Program-made: the position numbers and the translations under genes
The notes under the pieces: generated by a model
The model's input: the letters and a program-made list of their open reading frames with translations, nothing else
Told to the model about the DNA's origin: nothing
Database searches by the model: none
NCBI GenBank assembly: GCA_907165065.1
Contig: OU015543.1
Coordinates: forward strand, 12,382,096-12,446,095
Origin: Caprimulgus europaeus
Taxonomy: Eukaryota; Chordata; Aves; Caprimulgiformes; Caprimulgidae
DNA: 64,000 bases
Direction: 5' to 3'
Shown: one piece after another, positions 50,685-63,069 of the stretch
Layout: every line of letters starts with the position of its first letter
Numbering within the stretch: the first letter of the stretch is position 1

Positions 50685-53600
50685 TTACTTCTTCACCTTG
50701 ATGAGGGCCTGGTAGACAGGTTTGATGACGATGTGGAGGTGCAGGGAGTTGTCGATGAGGTACTCGGAGGTGCGCTTTTGCAGGTCAGCGTGGGCGAGGA
50801 AGTCGGCCACCTCCTCCGAGCTCTGGTGGAAGCTGTAGACGTGCTTCACCAGGACACGGCCCTGCTGCCTCACACCCACCAGCACCGTCTTCTGGAAGCT
50901 GACACCGGCAAAGTCGGGGCTGCTGGTGGCCGGGGTGATGACGAGCCGGGGGCGACCGTCCTCGATACGCACCGGCTGCACGGCACCCGACACCGAGTCT
51001 GAGTAGACGGGGCGCAGGCTGACGGGCAGCCAGCGCGGTGAGAAGAGCACGTTCCAGGTCACCCGTTTACCGGCATCGTGGCTACTGGGACCCAACTGGG
51101 TTTGGAAACTGGTGCTACGGTCATCCCGCGCCGGGTTATTGATGACCCACTGGGAACCCCAGCTGGGTGCGAGGTAGTTGCGGGGCAGGAACATGCTGCA
51201 GTTGACGTCGAAATACTTGGCGAAGTGGAGAGGGGAAGCGGCGTGGAACTGGAAAGCCTGGAAGAGCAGGTCCTGCACCGCGCCCTGGTGCCGCGCCAGC
51301 ACCGCCGACTGCGCCTGCAGCCGGAAGAGTTGGCTGGGCGCGATCATGGGGTAACGGATGGCGCGTAACACCCGCTCGGCCACGGCAGCCTCGGGTTGCC
51401 GGCGGCTCAGCCAGCCCTCCACGGCGGTGTAGAGCTCCAACTCGCTGTGCAGCACCAGGTCGGAGCGTTGGAGCAGCAGCAGCAGCAGCTCCACGCTCAC
51501 CGAGCCCCATTCGGCGCTGCCCAACACCGCCGAGAGGTTCCAAGCCAGGAACTGGAGGCAGCTCTCCTGCAGCGCCGCGTCCCCGATGCGCACGGCGTAG
51601 TGGTACCAGCCCACCACATGGCCCTGGCTCGACTCGCTGGCCAGGTGGGTCTTCATGTAGTCAGCCACGCCGCGCTGCAGCCCCCAGACCCGGTACTTGC
51701 TGGCCAGCTGGTGCATGGGGATGGCTTGGTGCAGCAGGATGGAGACCCCCCCGCAGTACAGGTACCTGGGGCGGAGTGTGGGGCGGTGACACTGGTGTCC
51801 CTTGATCCCCCTCCCACCCCAATCACAGGCTCTGGCAGTGCCGTCCCCAGGGGAACATCCTCCCTCCTGGGCTGCATCTCTTCAGATGTCCCCATCCCAT
51901 GGAGTCCTCATGGTCCTCTCTCTGGGGAACATCCTCCCTCTTTGGCTGCACCCTTCCAGGCATCCTCATCCCTTGGGATCCCCAGGGGAGCATCTCCCCT
52001 CCTTGGCTGTATCCCTCCCAACATCCCTATCCCATGGGATCCCCATGGTCCCCAAGGGAACATCTCCCTTCCTTGGCCACATCCCTCCAGGCATCCCCAT
52101 CCCATGGGGTTCTCATGGTCTCCAGAGGAGCTTCATCCTTCCTGATGTCCCCATCCCATGAGGTCCTCAAGGGAACGTCTCCCCTCCTTGGCCACATCCC
52201 TCTGGGCATCCCCATCCCATGGAGTTCCTGTATTCCCCAGAGGAGCTGTGTCCCTCCTGATGTCCCCATCCCATGGTGTCCCCACGTACCTGATAAACTT
52301 CTCAAAGAGCGCAGCGGTCTCGGGCGGCTCGTGCAGGGTGACAACGCTCTGGTTGTGCAGGAGGCTCTCAAAGACCTCGCTCTGGAGGCTGAGGAGCAGC
52401 TGGTGGGTGTGGAAGACCTTGGCCTCATCGGAAGCGGCCGTACGCACCCGCAGCACCGAGTCGCTGCCGTTCCCGTTCTGCAGCAGCTCCTGCAGCCGCT
52501 GCAGCAGCGTCAGCGAGTGGTTGATGGTGGCTGCGGTGCCATCACCACTAAGGTCGGCTTTCTGGGCTGTGGGGAGATGGGACCATCCCAGTGCTGTACC
52601 CCCAAAATGGGGCACAGGGTACTGGGGAGTGATGTGGGGTTAATGGGGGGCTGGGGGAGCCTGGCTCTGTGCGCATCCTCCCTCTGCTCCCCCCAGTGCT
52701 GAAGGGCTGGCTGGTGCCAAGGGAGGATGAGGGGACATGGGGACATTTGTGTCCTTGGGAGCCAAAAAAACTGTGTTTCTGCAGAAAAAGGGATGAGACC
52801 ACCATGTCCCAAGCTGGGACGTGCTGGGAAATGGCCCTGTGCCGGGCAGCGCTGGCTCACAGCCCGGTCTGCCAGCCCCAATCCCATCCCTGCTGCGGGC
52901 AGAGCGAGCCCTGGGCATCGCCCCCGACCCCCCACATCCCAGCCTGACACGTGGGGCACACGAGAGCCCCTGGGTGTGGGGAGCTGGGCACACTCTGTGT
53001 CCCCACGATCCCAGAGGCCTGGGGACACCAACGTACCCGGTATCACTGCGGGTCAATGATGCTGAGCGGGCAGCCGCTGTGCCGTGTCCTCTCCCGGTGA
53101 CATCCAACGCCCCAGCCTGGCCCCAGCTTGGGCACCCACCGTCCCCCCATGTCTGTGTCCCCACAGTGCCCAGCTCCCAGTGGGGATGGGGATCGAGACA
53201 GGGGTCTCCACACTCCTGTAGGCATGAGGAGCCTTCCTCCTCCTCCTCTCCCTCATGCCTGGCAGAACTCCCATCCTCTCCCCGGAGCATCCTTCCCCCG
53301 GGGAGAATTTGTCCCCATTTCTCTCAAATCCCATCTTGCCGGATGGTGAACCACCAGATTTCCCTTCCCAGCACCAGCTTAAGCCCGGCTGAGCAGGGAT
53401 GGGGAAGGGGATAGGGAGCCCCTCACCCTGTGGTGCTGGACATCACTGCCCATGGTACTGGACGAACACAGCCCAGCTCTCATCCCTGGCACCTCCCTGG
53501 CACTGTGGGGCACATCCACGGGGCACAGCACATCCAGGATCCACATCCATCCCTCCCCAGGAGCCACGCTGGCTGATGGAGAGCCACGCATCACCAGACA

Positions 53601-53795
53601 CCCCCACCACAGCCAACTGCACCCCAGCACCCATCGAGGGCAGTGGGACCCACGGCACGGGGACCCCCTCCACGCTTCCCCCCCACCACAGCCACCCTTA
53701 CCGGCTCGCACGGTGAGGAGGAGGAGGAGGAAGGCAGCAGCAGTGCAGCCCCAGCGGTGGGTGGCCACGGGCTGGGTGCCCGTCAGCCTGGCCAT
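50685..53795 (-). CDS. BTBD17: BTB domain-containing protein 17 (secreted)
   Basis: Predicted secreted glycoprotein with BTB and BACK domains, related to the galectin-3-binding-protein group; its role is poorly known. Coding exons on the - strand: 53795-53702, 52566-52290 and 51765-50685 (stop). Phases close, giving 483 aa (human 478). Exon 1 encodes a signal peptide (MARLTGTQ..., then AAAFLLLLLTVRA). Exon 2 carries TINHSLTLLQRLQELL and VFHTHQLLLSLQSEVF of the BTB fold. Exon 3 has YLYCGG, QRGVADYM, GWYHYAV, NPARDDRSTSFQTQLGPS and YSFHQSSEEVADFLAHADLQ, all family landmarks. N-glycosylation sequons NHS and NQS are present. An in-frame upstream ATG (53873) would push the signal sequence inward, so 53795 is preferred. 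Intron 2 is almost entirely a VNTR. Confidence 0.96.
51840..52285. repeat. VNTR filling BTBD17 intron 2, ~70-bp unit
   Basis: Units built of CATCCCATGGGATCCCCATGG, GGGAACATCTCCCCTCCTTGG and CCACATCCCTCCAGGCATCC recur about six times with indels. The array covers nearly the whole 524-bp intron between exons 2 and 3. Confidence 0.9.
52567..53701. other. BTBD17: BTBD17 intron 1
   Basis: Intron on the - strand with donor GTAAGG (at 53701) and acceptor CCCCACAG (to 52567). No other gene seen inside. Confidence 0.85.
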
Positions 53796-53900
53796 GGCTT
53801 CGCAAGCGCATCTGCCGGGTGTCGGCGCGGCGCGGGGGCGCGGTGCCCGCCCGGTGCTTATGTAGGCCACCAACCCTCCCGGCCCCGCGCCGCCCGCACC
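53796..53900 (-). promoter_or_regulatory. BTBD17: BTBD17 proximal promoter (inferred)
   Basis: GC-rich sequence with a TATA-like CTACATAAGCACC (- strand, ~53855-53867) about 60 nt before the start codon, preceded by CpG-rich flank. The close TATA-to-ATG distance implies a short 5' UTR. Confidence 0.4.
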
Positions 53901-55440
53901 GCCACATCGATTGGTGGAAACTGGGACCGGCCGTTACCAAGGGAACCACTTCCAGCCCCCATCCATCCCACCCTGACCCCTAGACCCCAGCCCCACACCC
54001 CGGGGGGGTGTGACGGGGTATCGCCGTGAGCCCCAGCACGGCATGGGGACATCATTTACCACCTGCTCCCGCTGCCACCGGACGCTGCCGTGCCACGGCC
54101 CCACGCATGGTCACAGCTCTTTGTGTGCCGCTAAACCCCCCGGGGAGGCGGCAGCGGGGTCTTTGCATTCAGGACACAGCTCACAGCTCATGGCTATTCA
54201 CGGCGGCAGCAGCCCATCACCATGGCATCGGGGCTGCCGGCAGGAACTGCCTGCCCTTTTCCCAGCCTTTGCAGCCAAGAGGCTGCCAGCCACGGTGTGA
54301 GTGTCCTGTGCCGGCCTTCGCTGGCACATCGCCCGCCCCCGTGGCTTTTGAGGCGCTTCACAATGGGGTCGGGGTGGTATTTGCCCCCCTGATAGCCCCG
54401 ATGCCACACACCGGGGCCGGTGTGGGCTCAGGCGTGGTGCTGAGGGTGGTGGTGGGGGGGGGGGGGGGTACTGTTCCCCCTGCCCCACGGCTCGGGGATC
54501 CCTGGCATTGTGACCACCACACACTGTCACCTCGGGGTGCAGCAGGAGCCCACGTGCCATGGGGGGAGGCGCCTGGGTCCCCCCTTTTCCTGGGGACACC
54601 GCTGGAGAGATGCTGTGACCTTCAGCGTGTGGCAGGGCCGGAGCGGCGCGGGGGGATGTGCGGGAGGATGAGAACCGCCCCCGGTTATCGAGTCTCTGTC
54701 GGGCTGATGGGATCAGCGCCCGCGGTACCGCAGCTTTGTGTTCAGCTGCCGAGCGAGGTGACAGCGTGGCACGGCCGGCCCCACTTCACACCCCACCCCC
54801 TCCCCAGCACCCACGGAGGGACACGGTGTCACAGCCGGTGCCACTGTCACCCCACATCAGGAGGACTCCGTGCCACAGCCAGCGCGATGGGGTGAAGGTG
54901 GCTGTTGGTGCATGCAGTGGGGTAGGACGGTGGTGGCTGGGGCTTGGTGCCAGGCAGGGGGGGTCCAGCTGAGTTGGGAGGGTGCTCAGCCCATCTGTCC
55001 TTTTGTGTCACCATGCCCATCCCTGACACGGTGCCACTGGTGCTGCCACCATGGCCGGGGGTGCTTTCACGCCAGTGAGGGCTTCTGAGGCCACATGGGA
55101 GCGGAGATGGGGACACAGGGCTGAGAAGCCCTGTCCCCAAGCACAGCTGTGACCCGGGGGGGGTGACCAAGGAGCTCAGGCTTAGACAGGGTCTCCAGAT
55201 GTTGAGCGTGGCCAGATGTTGCCGCATCTCCCAGGGAAGTGAGGATCACCCATCTGGCCCTGACCCATGAGCGGAGGGACTTGGGGACAAGCCACCCGTG
55301 TGGCAGGGACAGGCTGGAGATGCCACAGCTGATGTGGGGTGGGGTCTCGAGCTCTGGGACTTAGTGGGGCAGGAGAGCCCCAGATGCGTGGTGCAAACAG
55401 AGCCAGAGCCCGGGTGGACATTCCAGGATCGCGGTGAGAC

Positions 55441-55553
55441 ACGGCAGAGCCGGGGGGGACAAGGGGCCTCCACCACGGCACAGCCCGGGGGGACAAGGGG
55501 CCCCCGCCACGGCACAGCCCGGGGGACAGGGGGCCCCCGCCACGGCACAGCCG
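55441..55553. repeat. 34-bp tandem repeat, ~3 copies
   Basis: CCACGGCACAGCCCGGGGGG plus ACAAGGGGCCCCCG units; the ACGGCA core recurs at 55441, 55475, 55509 and 55542. Confidence 0.92.
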
Positions 55554-57077
55554 GTTAATGGCTCAACCACATCCACCGACGCCTCACTGAACCACCCGCC
55601 TGCAAAACAACAGCTTGCCCGGGCGTGCGCCTGGGGAGCCGCCGGCACAGCGCCAACCCCGGCTGCACCGCGCGGCTTGGGGACCCTCGTGTCATCATCT
55701 GGCCACAGGGCAGGATGGCACGGGCTGTGGACCATGGGGGACCATGGGGGTCCACGGTGCTGGGGGTCACCAGAGGACAGAGCATCCATCGCCCAGCCCC
55801 TGGTGAGACACAGAGAGCAGCTGTGCCAGCGCCGGTAACTGTGGCCGAGGCGGTGAAGGGTTGGCTCACCATGGTGACCTGTGGCCGGTGGCTGCTGCTA
55901 GCCCTGTGGGGGCTGGGGGACACTGGGAGGGAGACGGGAGTCAGGGGGATAAGTGACCCCAGGAACGGGCAGGGGACATCAGCCTTCCCATCCCTACCTG
56001 TGTTGCTGGGGAAACTGAGGCACGGGCAGGCTTTCCCTCCGGCTTGGGTGTCCGTGCAGCCAACCAGGAGAAACTGGGGCTTCAGCACCCAAAGGAGGGG
56101 ACCTGGGGGATGCAGGCACAGGAATGATGCACCTCAGCTTGGTGACACCAGCCTTTGGGTATGACGGGGGTCCCACACTGTCCCCAAACACCCGGATCCT
56201 CTTCCCCATTGCGCTGGGGTGGGGACGAGCTCTGTCACAGTCACTCGGGGCTGGCACAGGTGACCCCCGTCCCGGGTCCCCACGGGAGCAGCGAGGCCCG
56301 GGGACGTCCTTCTGTCCCGTTAGCCCAGCCCCGGCTCTGCCCACGCCGCTCCCCCTCCGCCCCGGGAGGCTGCGGGTGCCGGAGGACACACGGGCGCCCA
56401 CGGGGACAGGGCTACCGGCGAGGACACAGCCACCAGCGGGGATACAGCCACCGGTGGGGACACAGCCACCAGTGGCTCTCCAGGCCCAGGACTGGTGGCA
56501 CCGCACGCTCAACGGGTGACATAAGGGCCACCGAGGTGAGAGCCCAGGGCTTGGGGAGCGGGACTCCGGGCAGGGGGCACAAAAGGGGGACCGGACAGGA
56601 GCCAGTGCCCCCACCCCCTCCGCAGAGCAAACTGGGTCCGGGCTGGGAAAGGGTTAACGCGCTCCCGCGGCTGCAGCGATCGATGTCCCCGTTCCCTGGG
56701 GGACACGAAGGGACCGCGCTTGTCCCTGCTGATTAGCCAGATCTAATTTGTAGTTAATTAGCATTCCCCTGCGCATGTGTGTTCCCCCCGCCCCGGTCCC
56801 CCTCAGCCCGGGGCTCTGCTCAGGACTCGGTTCCCATCCCAGTGGGACGCGCAGAGGCCAAAGCCCCCCCGGGGGGCTCCCAGGGACCCCCCCTTCCCCA
56901 TCGCGGGCACTGCTGGTGGGGACAGCCCCATCGATGGGGGGGCGGGGACGGGGGCACCGGCGGGGGGTAGACCTGTCCCCCACCCCGTCGGGGCTCTGCG
57001 TTGACTGGGACTGGGACAGTTTGGGGATCCCTGTGAGGACAGGGTCGGACTGGAGCGGTACCCAGTAACTGCCCCCC

Positions 57078-57300
57078 CCCAGGCTCAGGACCCCCACGGC
57101 ACCCCGCACCCTCCGGACGCAGGACCCCCTCCTGCAGCTCCCTGGGCTGAGGAACCCCCTTGCACCCCGCACCCTCCGGGCTCAGGACCCCTCCCGCACC
57201 CCCCTGAGCAAAGGACTCCCCCTGCACCCTCCATGGGCTCAGAACCCCCTCGGCACCCCGCAGCCCCCTGAGATCAGCACCCTCCCTTCACCCTCCTCCG
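57078..57300. repeat. Degenerate CAGGACCCCC...CACCCCGCACCCTCC repeat
   Basis: Loose C-rich array with recurring GCACCCCGCACCCTCCGG and CTCAGGACCCC phrases every ~35-45 bp. Confidence 0.75.
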
Positions 57301-57359
57301 GCACTAGGACCCGGGGAGGTCACGGTCCCCCTCGGGAGATACTAACTTGGGCGGGAGGG

Positions 57360-57580
57360 GAGATCTGACCAATCAGAATGCAGCGCTCAGATTTAACATC
57401 CCTATTCCTGGAGAACCCTTCTCTGATTGGGTAAAACCTGGTCCACTCTAGCCAATAGTAGCGCAGAATTCGGGAGGGGGCGGTGCCGCCCGGATTTATG
57501 AATGGCGGGGGTAGCGGGGCCCCGATCCGGGCACGGGGTGCGGGTGCGGGTGCGGACGCGGACAGGGCAGCTGCCTGATG
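57360..57580 (+). promoter_or_regulatory. GPR142: CCAAT-box promoter candidate (GPR142)
   Basis: Three NF-Y type sites within 90 bp: CCAATCA at 57369, ATTGG (reverse CCAAT) at 57426-57430 and CCAATA at 57452. These are followed by a TATA-like GATTTATGAATGG (57493-57505) and CpG-rich sequence. Assignment to GPR142 is by position only. Confidence 0.5.
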
Positions 57581-58039
57581 CAGGTCTGCCTGAGGAGCTG
57601 GCAAAGGGCACGGCCGGCAGCCTGGGGATGGCCACCTCCCCCATTTGCACCCCTGGGACCCCTCTTTGGCACCCATGGGAGCCCCCTGGCAGCTGCTGGG
57701 TCCCCTCGGGTGTCACCCAGCCTGAGTCTCGCCCCCCTTGGCAGCCCCCCCAAGAACATGGTGTTTTAATCCGGTTTGCTTCAAGTCGATAAACAGAGCC
57801 AGAGGGATAAACAAGGAGCATCTCCGGTGGTGGGGGTCACCCTCTGCTGCGGGGTGTCACCCTGGTGTCCCCAAGGGCTGGATCCTGCGTCCCTTGTCCT
57901 GCAGGATCCACGGACAACAGGTAGCTCCAAATCGTGCCATGGCAGGCAGATGTGGGGCAACAACCCCCATGGGACCCAACCCACCCCGAGCCCCCCAACT
58001 CTCCCTGCCTTCCCCTGCAGCCAATCCATAGTGGATGCG

Positions 58040-59654
58040 ATGGTCCTGGTGCCCAACAGCACGGCGGTGGCATGGGCTGGTGATGTGGCACGTCTGGAGC
58101 TGGAGAGGTCACCCTGCATGGTTGGCATCTTCCCCATCGTGTATTACAGCGTCCTGCTGGGGCTGGGGCTGCCAGGTGAGGGGCTGGGGCGGGGGGGGTG
58201 CCTGGGAGCGTGGGGGGCAGCACCCACCTGAGTGCTGAGCCCCTCCGAGGGGTGCTGAGCTATTGCACCCTCAGCCTGTGCCCTCTGCTACCAGCAAAAC
58301 CTCAGCTCCCATCCCAGCCTTGGGGTTTTTGGGGGGATGGGGAATCCTCCAGGGTGGGGGGAAGCCACCTGTGCCCCACAGCCCCCCGAGCTGCCGCGGT
58401 GCCAGGCTGTAGGGCCCAGCCCCGTGTGGCAGGTGCCACAGCAGCGGGGACAGATGGTGTTTGCATTGCTTGGGCTGACACACGGAAGAGATTAATCAGC
58501 TCAACAAATCCGCCCCCCACCCCGGGATATTTATAACTCCCCACCCCAGCTGGGGCCGCTCACCCTGGGAGAGTCTGGGCCCCCCCAGGGGTGCTGGGTG
58601 CTGTGGGAGGGGGCTGTGAGCCCCCAGGCTCTCACCTCTGCACATCACTCCTCTCCTTCCAGTGAATGTCCTGACCGCCGTGGCCCTGTCCCGCCTGGCC
58701 ACGAGGACCAAGAAGTCATCGTACTGGTACCTGCTGGCCCTCACCACCTCCGACATCCTCACCCAGGTCTTCATCATCTTCGTGGGCTTCATCCTGCAGA
58801 CAGCCATCCTGGCACGGGCGGTGCCCAGCGCCTTCATCCACACCGTCAACGTGCTGGAGTTCACGGCCAACCACGCTTCCATCTGGGTCACCGTCCTGCT
58901 GACCGTGGATCGCTACGTGGCCCTGTGCCACCCGCTGCGGTACCGCGCCGTCTCCTACCCGCGACGCACCCGCAAGGTCATCGCGGCCGTCTTCGCCGTG
59001 GCTCTGGTCACGGGCGTCCCTTTCTACTGGTGGTTGGACCTGTGGCGTGATGCCGACCCTCCCACCGCCCTGGACAAGGTGCTCAAGTGGGTGCATTGTG
59101 TCACCATCTACTTCTTGCCCTGCAGCATCTTCCTGGCCACCAACTCCATCATCATCCTCAAGCTGAAGAGGCGGAGGCGCTCAGGGAGTGGCCGACCCCT
59201 CCTGAGCAAGACCACAGCCCTCCTCCTGGCTGTCACCACCGTCTTCATGGTGCTCTGGGCTCCACGGACCATTGTCATGATCTGTCACCTCTATGTGGCC
59301 TCGGTCAAGAGGGACTGGCGTGTGCACCTGGCCTTGGACATCGCCAACATGGTGGCCATGCTCAACACCACCCTCAACTTCTTCCTCTACTGCTTTGTCA
59401 GCCAGACCTTCCGCCGCACCGTGGGCGAGGTTCTCCGGTGGGCGAGGTTCTCCGGTCCCACCTCCAGCACAGCCCCCGCCCCGACAGCTTCCCACCCGAG
59501 CCCTGAAACCACTGAAGCTACTGGCCAGCAGGGGCTGCTGCCGGGGCTGCTGCCGGCCAGCGCGGCACTCAGCCGGGGGTCCCGGTGCTCCCCCAACCCC
59601 ATGAATCACCCCAGGACCCGGGGGGACACTGCCCCCTTGCAGAGCTGGGGCTGA
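58040..59654 (+). CDS. GPR142: G-protein coupled receptor 142
   Basis: Class A GPCR. Mammalian GPR142 senses tryptophan/phenylalanine and promotes insulin and gut hormone release. Coding exons: about 58040-58175 (exon from 58021 after CCCCTGCAG) and 58663-59654; phase closes through CCA G/TG to P-V. TM1 [17 protein letters not shown]2 with SDILTQV, TM3 ending DRY at 128-130, TM4 with [11 protein letters not shown]5 [17 protein letters not shown]6 with VLWAP instead of CWxP, TM7 [11 protein letters not shown] in place of NPxxY. The expected TM3-start Cys is not seen, as in the human protein. ECL2 keeps KWVHC. With ATG 58040 the product is 375 aa with an NST sequon at 6-8. Human has a longer N-terminus (462 aa), so an upstream coding exon is possible and the start is provisional. 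Confidence 0.9.
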
Positions 59655-61149
59655 TGCTGGTGGTGGTGGTGGCAAGAGGAGGTGGTTGTGCCAAGCCAGC
59701 TGGTGGCCCGCTGCACCCCAGGGACCCCCGCCCATGCTCAGCTCCTTGGGACCCTCAGCCATGGGGCAGCACGGATGTGCCCCAGCTCCGTGCCAGGAGC
59801 CGCTGCCTGCTCCCTGTGTGTCCCCCCGGGATGGGCTCCTCTCCGGCCCCACAGCCAGAGGGCTCGTCCGTGGCCTGGCAGTGTGACCGTGCTCTTGGCC
59901 ACCCTCCTGCACCAGCTCCAGCCTCTGCTGAACCGACACCCCGAGGGTCCCGGTGAGCCCCTGGCTGCCCCATGGTGAGGGGACGGGCACAGGTGAGCTG
60001 GCAAGGACACGGTGTGTGCTGGGTGCTATCAGGATGGTCCTTCCAAAAATTGCCATGTTGAGACCAAAACTCTGCCTGGATCCTGCTGAGCAGCCGGGAT
60101 GGGAGCACCCAGCACCCCCAGGCACAGGGTCCCTCTGCCCAGCTCTGAGATCTCAGACCTGCCGGGGTGGGTGCTGGGAGGGAGCATCCACAGGGTCCAG
60201 CATCCCCATCTCCAGGGCCTGGGCACTCAGAAAGACCCCAACTCCAGGGTCTGCAGGACTCAGCTGTCACCCATTGTCCCCCCTGGGGCCACCCGTGACC
60301 CCCCTAGAGAGTCCCCCTGCCAGGCTGCAGCCCCCGGAGACACCCCGAGTGCCCCCCACTGCAGCATCTCCCACAGGCTGCAAGGGAGGGGGCTCATGGT
60401 GCCACCCTGCATCAAGTGCACCCAGCACCAGTGCCACCCTCCCAGTTACACCAGTGTCGAGCTGGTGCAATGCTGAGCGTGCAGCCGTGCCAGCCTGTCC
60501 CCAACTGCCACCAGAGGGCAGGGACAGGACACGCTGCGGAGCTGGCACAGCCCAGGGGCAGGGAGTTTGCATCCCTGGGACCCTCAGCCCTGCCCACCCT
60601 AAACCCCCCCAAACAGACCAATTTTCCCCTCTAATTCCCAGAGATGGGGCAGGACAGCACCCAAGGGTGCCCTGGGGTGGGGAGCACGAGCTCTGCCAGC
60701 TCTGGGGGATTTGGGCACAGAAACCCCCTGCCCACCCCACTGCTGTGCCAGGCCCTGGGCTGGGATGGGGTACAGCCTTTGTCCCGGCTGCTCGTGGGGT
60801 CAACCCTGACCCCCCACCCATGACGTGGGGCTGACCCACACCGGCACCGCCAGGGCTCCAGAGCCAGATCCGTCCCCGGCACAGGCAGACCCAACCAGCT
60901 GCCTTACCCCGAGCGGGATCCGGCTCTGCCGGTGCTCCCGGTGAGAGGGTTAAACCCCGCTCGGGTGGCGCGGGTGGTACCTGGGAGGTGCTGCTCCATT
61001 AATTCTGGCATGTGAGGAGAGCAGGACCGGGAAGAGATTAGATATTAACCCGGGCAGCACCTCCCGCCCAGCGGGCACCCCTCCCCGGGGGCTGCCAGAG
61101 CCGGATCCCACCCCGGAGCCCTTCGGCAGGGCTGGAGGGGCCGCGGGGC
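59655..61149. other. GPR142 3' flank and intergenic
   Basis: No canonical AATAAA was seen after the GPR142 stop, so the transcript end is unknown. No further exon recognised. Confidence 0.45.
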
Positions 61150-61560
61150 AGGGGGGCTCGGTTGGCAAAGGCAGAGTTTGGCAGGAGCTCTGGCTTCGCT
61201 CGCGGCAGGCCGGGATCACCGCCGGCCCCCCCTTCGCCAACCGCCGCTTATTTACTTGGAGAAGGAGGTGGAAATGTGCTGACCGCGTCCGCCGGCGGCG
61301 AGGGGCTCCGGGCTGGAAAGAACCGGCTCGGGGTGGAAAACTGCTCCCAAAGCCCGGCCTGAGCGGGAGCGACGGTGAGGAGGCGGCTGGGACGGCGAGC
61401 GGGATCCTCGGCGGCTCCAGGTACGGCTCTCACCGGTGAGGCACCACGGCTGGCCGAGCCGAGCTGCCGCGGAGCTGGGGGTCGGTTGGCCAAACCACGG
61501 TGCCAGCCGTGCCAGCCGTGCCAGCCACCCAGCCCTGCGGCTCCATGGGAAAGGTAAGCC
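61150..61560. promoter_or_regulatory. CpG-rich region, possible upstream promoter of next gene
   Basis: CpG density rises sharply (for example CCGCGTCCGCCGGCGGCGAGG near 61286). In human the next gene on this side is GPRC5C, whose 5' exons are non-coding. No GPRC5C coding sequence is in the window, so this link is inference. Confidence 0.35.
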
Positions 61561-63040
61561 TGGAAAGAATGCGCCCGGCACGCTGGTGTTTTTGGAGTGA
61601 GCCAGCGGGGAAGCCTGGCCCAGGTCTTGGTGTGGTGCCGTGTCCCAGGTCTTGGTGTGGTGCCGTGTCCCAGCCCCTCACTGCGGCTGCTGTGCCATAG
61701 GGATTGGTTCTGCCCAGTCCCACCATGGGCACCGCAGTGCCCAGCCCACCCATGGCACCAAGGAACCGGGACTGAAAGGGCTGTGCCAGGAGCCAACCAC
61801 CCCGGCATGAGGGGACCGAGGGCAGCCAGTCCCTCGCAGCACATGGTCGGTCCCTGCCAGGCCACCAGCACATGGTGGCATCACACCCAACCTGCCCCAC
61901 AACTGCATCCCCGGCAGGGACTTCTTGTGGGACCCACACACCAGCGACACTGGGGAGCCAGGGGGGTCCCCATAGGAACTGGGGAGGAAACCCCCTGCCA
62001 CGGAGGGACACGAGGGCAGTTTTGGGGCAGCCTTGGTGGGATGGATGGCTGCCAGCATCCCCATGGCTGATGTGGGGGTCACAAGGGGCTCGTGCTGAGT
62101 CAGCAGCCGGGAAACCCGCCGGCCCCGGCGCGGCGGAAGGAAGCAGCCGCAGGAAACCGCGTGCAGCTCGGCCTCACCGTGGCCCCGGTCGGAGCTGGCG
62201 CGGGGGTGGCAGAGCTACCGGCTCCCGGTACCGGTTATCTGAGGCTGAGCCATTGCTGGAGAGTGGGGCCCTGTGAGGATGAACCCCAACTCTCTGGGGA
62301 AACTGAGGCAGCAGAGGCCACCGCAGAGCCCCTCTGCCTGTGCCACCTCACTCTGGTGCCCGTGCGAGGGCACACGCATGTGCACGTGCCCGGCAGGGAG
62401 GGACGATCCTTCCCCAAGCACCATCCAAAGCCAAACGCTCTTCGGGCAGGAGGGTGGGTGGCCCCAGTGCCGGAGGGATGGCAGCAATGGGTGCAGCACC
62501 CAGTCCTGTCACACCAGCGGGTGCCGATCCTGGTGCCGTGGGTGCTGCCGGCTCTGGCTCTGCCCCGCTGCCCCCCTGGATTGTTTTCCCCCCGGCCCGG
62601 GCTGGGGGAGGACCCGCCGGAGGCGCGGTGAACTTTCGTCTGCATCCTTCACCCTCTTGCTTCACCCTCCCAAAATAGCAGCGTCTGCCTGGAAACCTCC
62701 CCCGGGGCTGGCAGGACCCCCCCAAGGGCTGGCAGGGCCCCCCCAGGGCACCCCGAGCCTCCTGGGGCTCTTCCCTGTCCCCAAAGCCCAGGGATGGGGT
62801 GACTGTGGGGTCCCCATGTCCAACCCTGGTCACCCACGGTGGGACAGGGACCACCAAGCCCCATCCACTGTCCCAAGTGGGGGCTGTCCCAGGCCCCCCA
62901 CCCTTCGCAGAAAGGACATTTTTGGGGTCCTGCCAAGGGCTCCGGCTTTAGCCATCAGCTGACATTCCTGCGGGAGGCCCCGGGGCTCCCCGGTGGGAAC
63001 CGGTGTGTCCTCACATGGCAGGGCCGCCAGCGGGGTCCCA
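61561..63040. other. Intergenic or 5' UTR intron, nothing coding
   Basis: GC-rich sequence with a 27-bp duplication (CCAGGTCTTGGTGTGGTGCC-led, 61619 and 61646) and a CpG-rich stretch at 62100-62235. No exon recognised. Confidence 0.4.
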
Positions 63041-63069
63041 CTCCTGGCTCCCACCCAGGTGGACACACT

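Larger units (their letters stand above)
53901..57359. other. Intergenic between divergent BTBD17 and GPR142
   Basis: About 3.5 kb without a recognised exon. It includes a 15-G run at 54454-54468, a 34-bp repeat at 55441-55553 and a ~38-bp degenerate repeat at 57078-57300. AT-rich patch at 56730-56765 (AGATCTAATTTGTAGTTAATTAGC). Confidence 0.45.

Noticed and set aside
53796..53873. Upstream in-frame ATG for BTBD17 at 53873
   Set aside because: It would precede the hydrophobic signal peptide by 26 polar residues and overlap the TATA-like element; 53795 gives a standard signal peptide.
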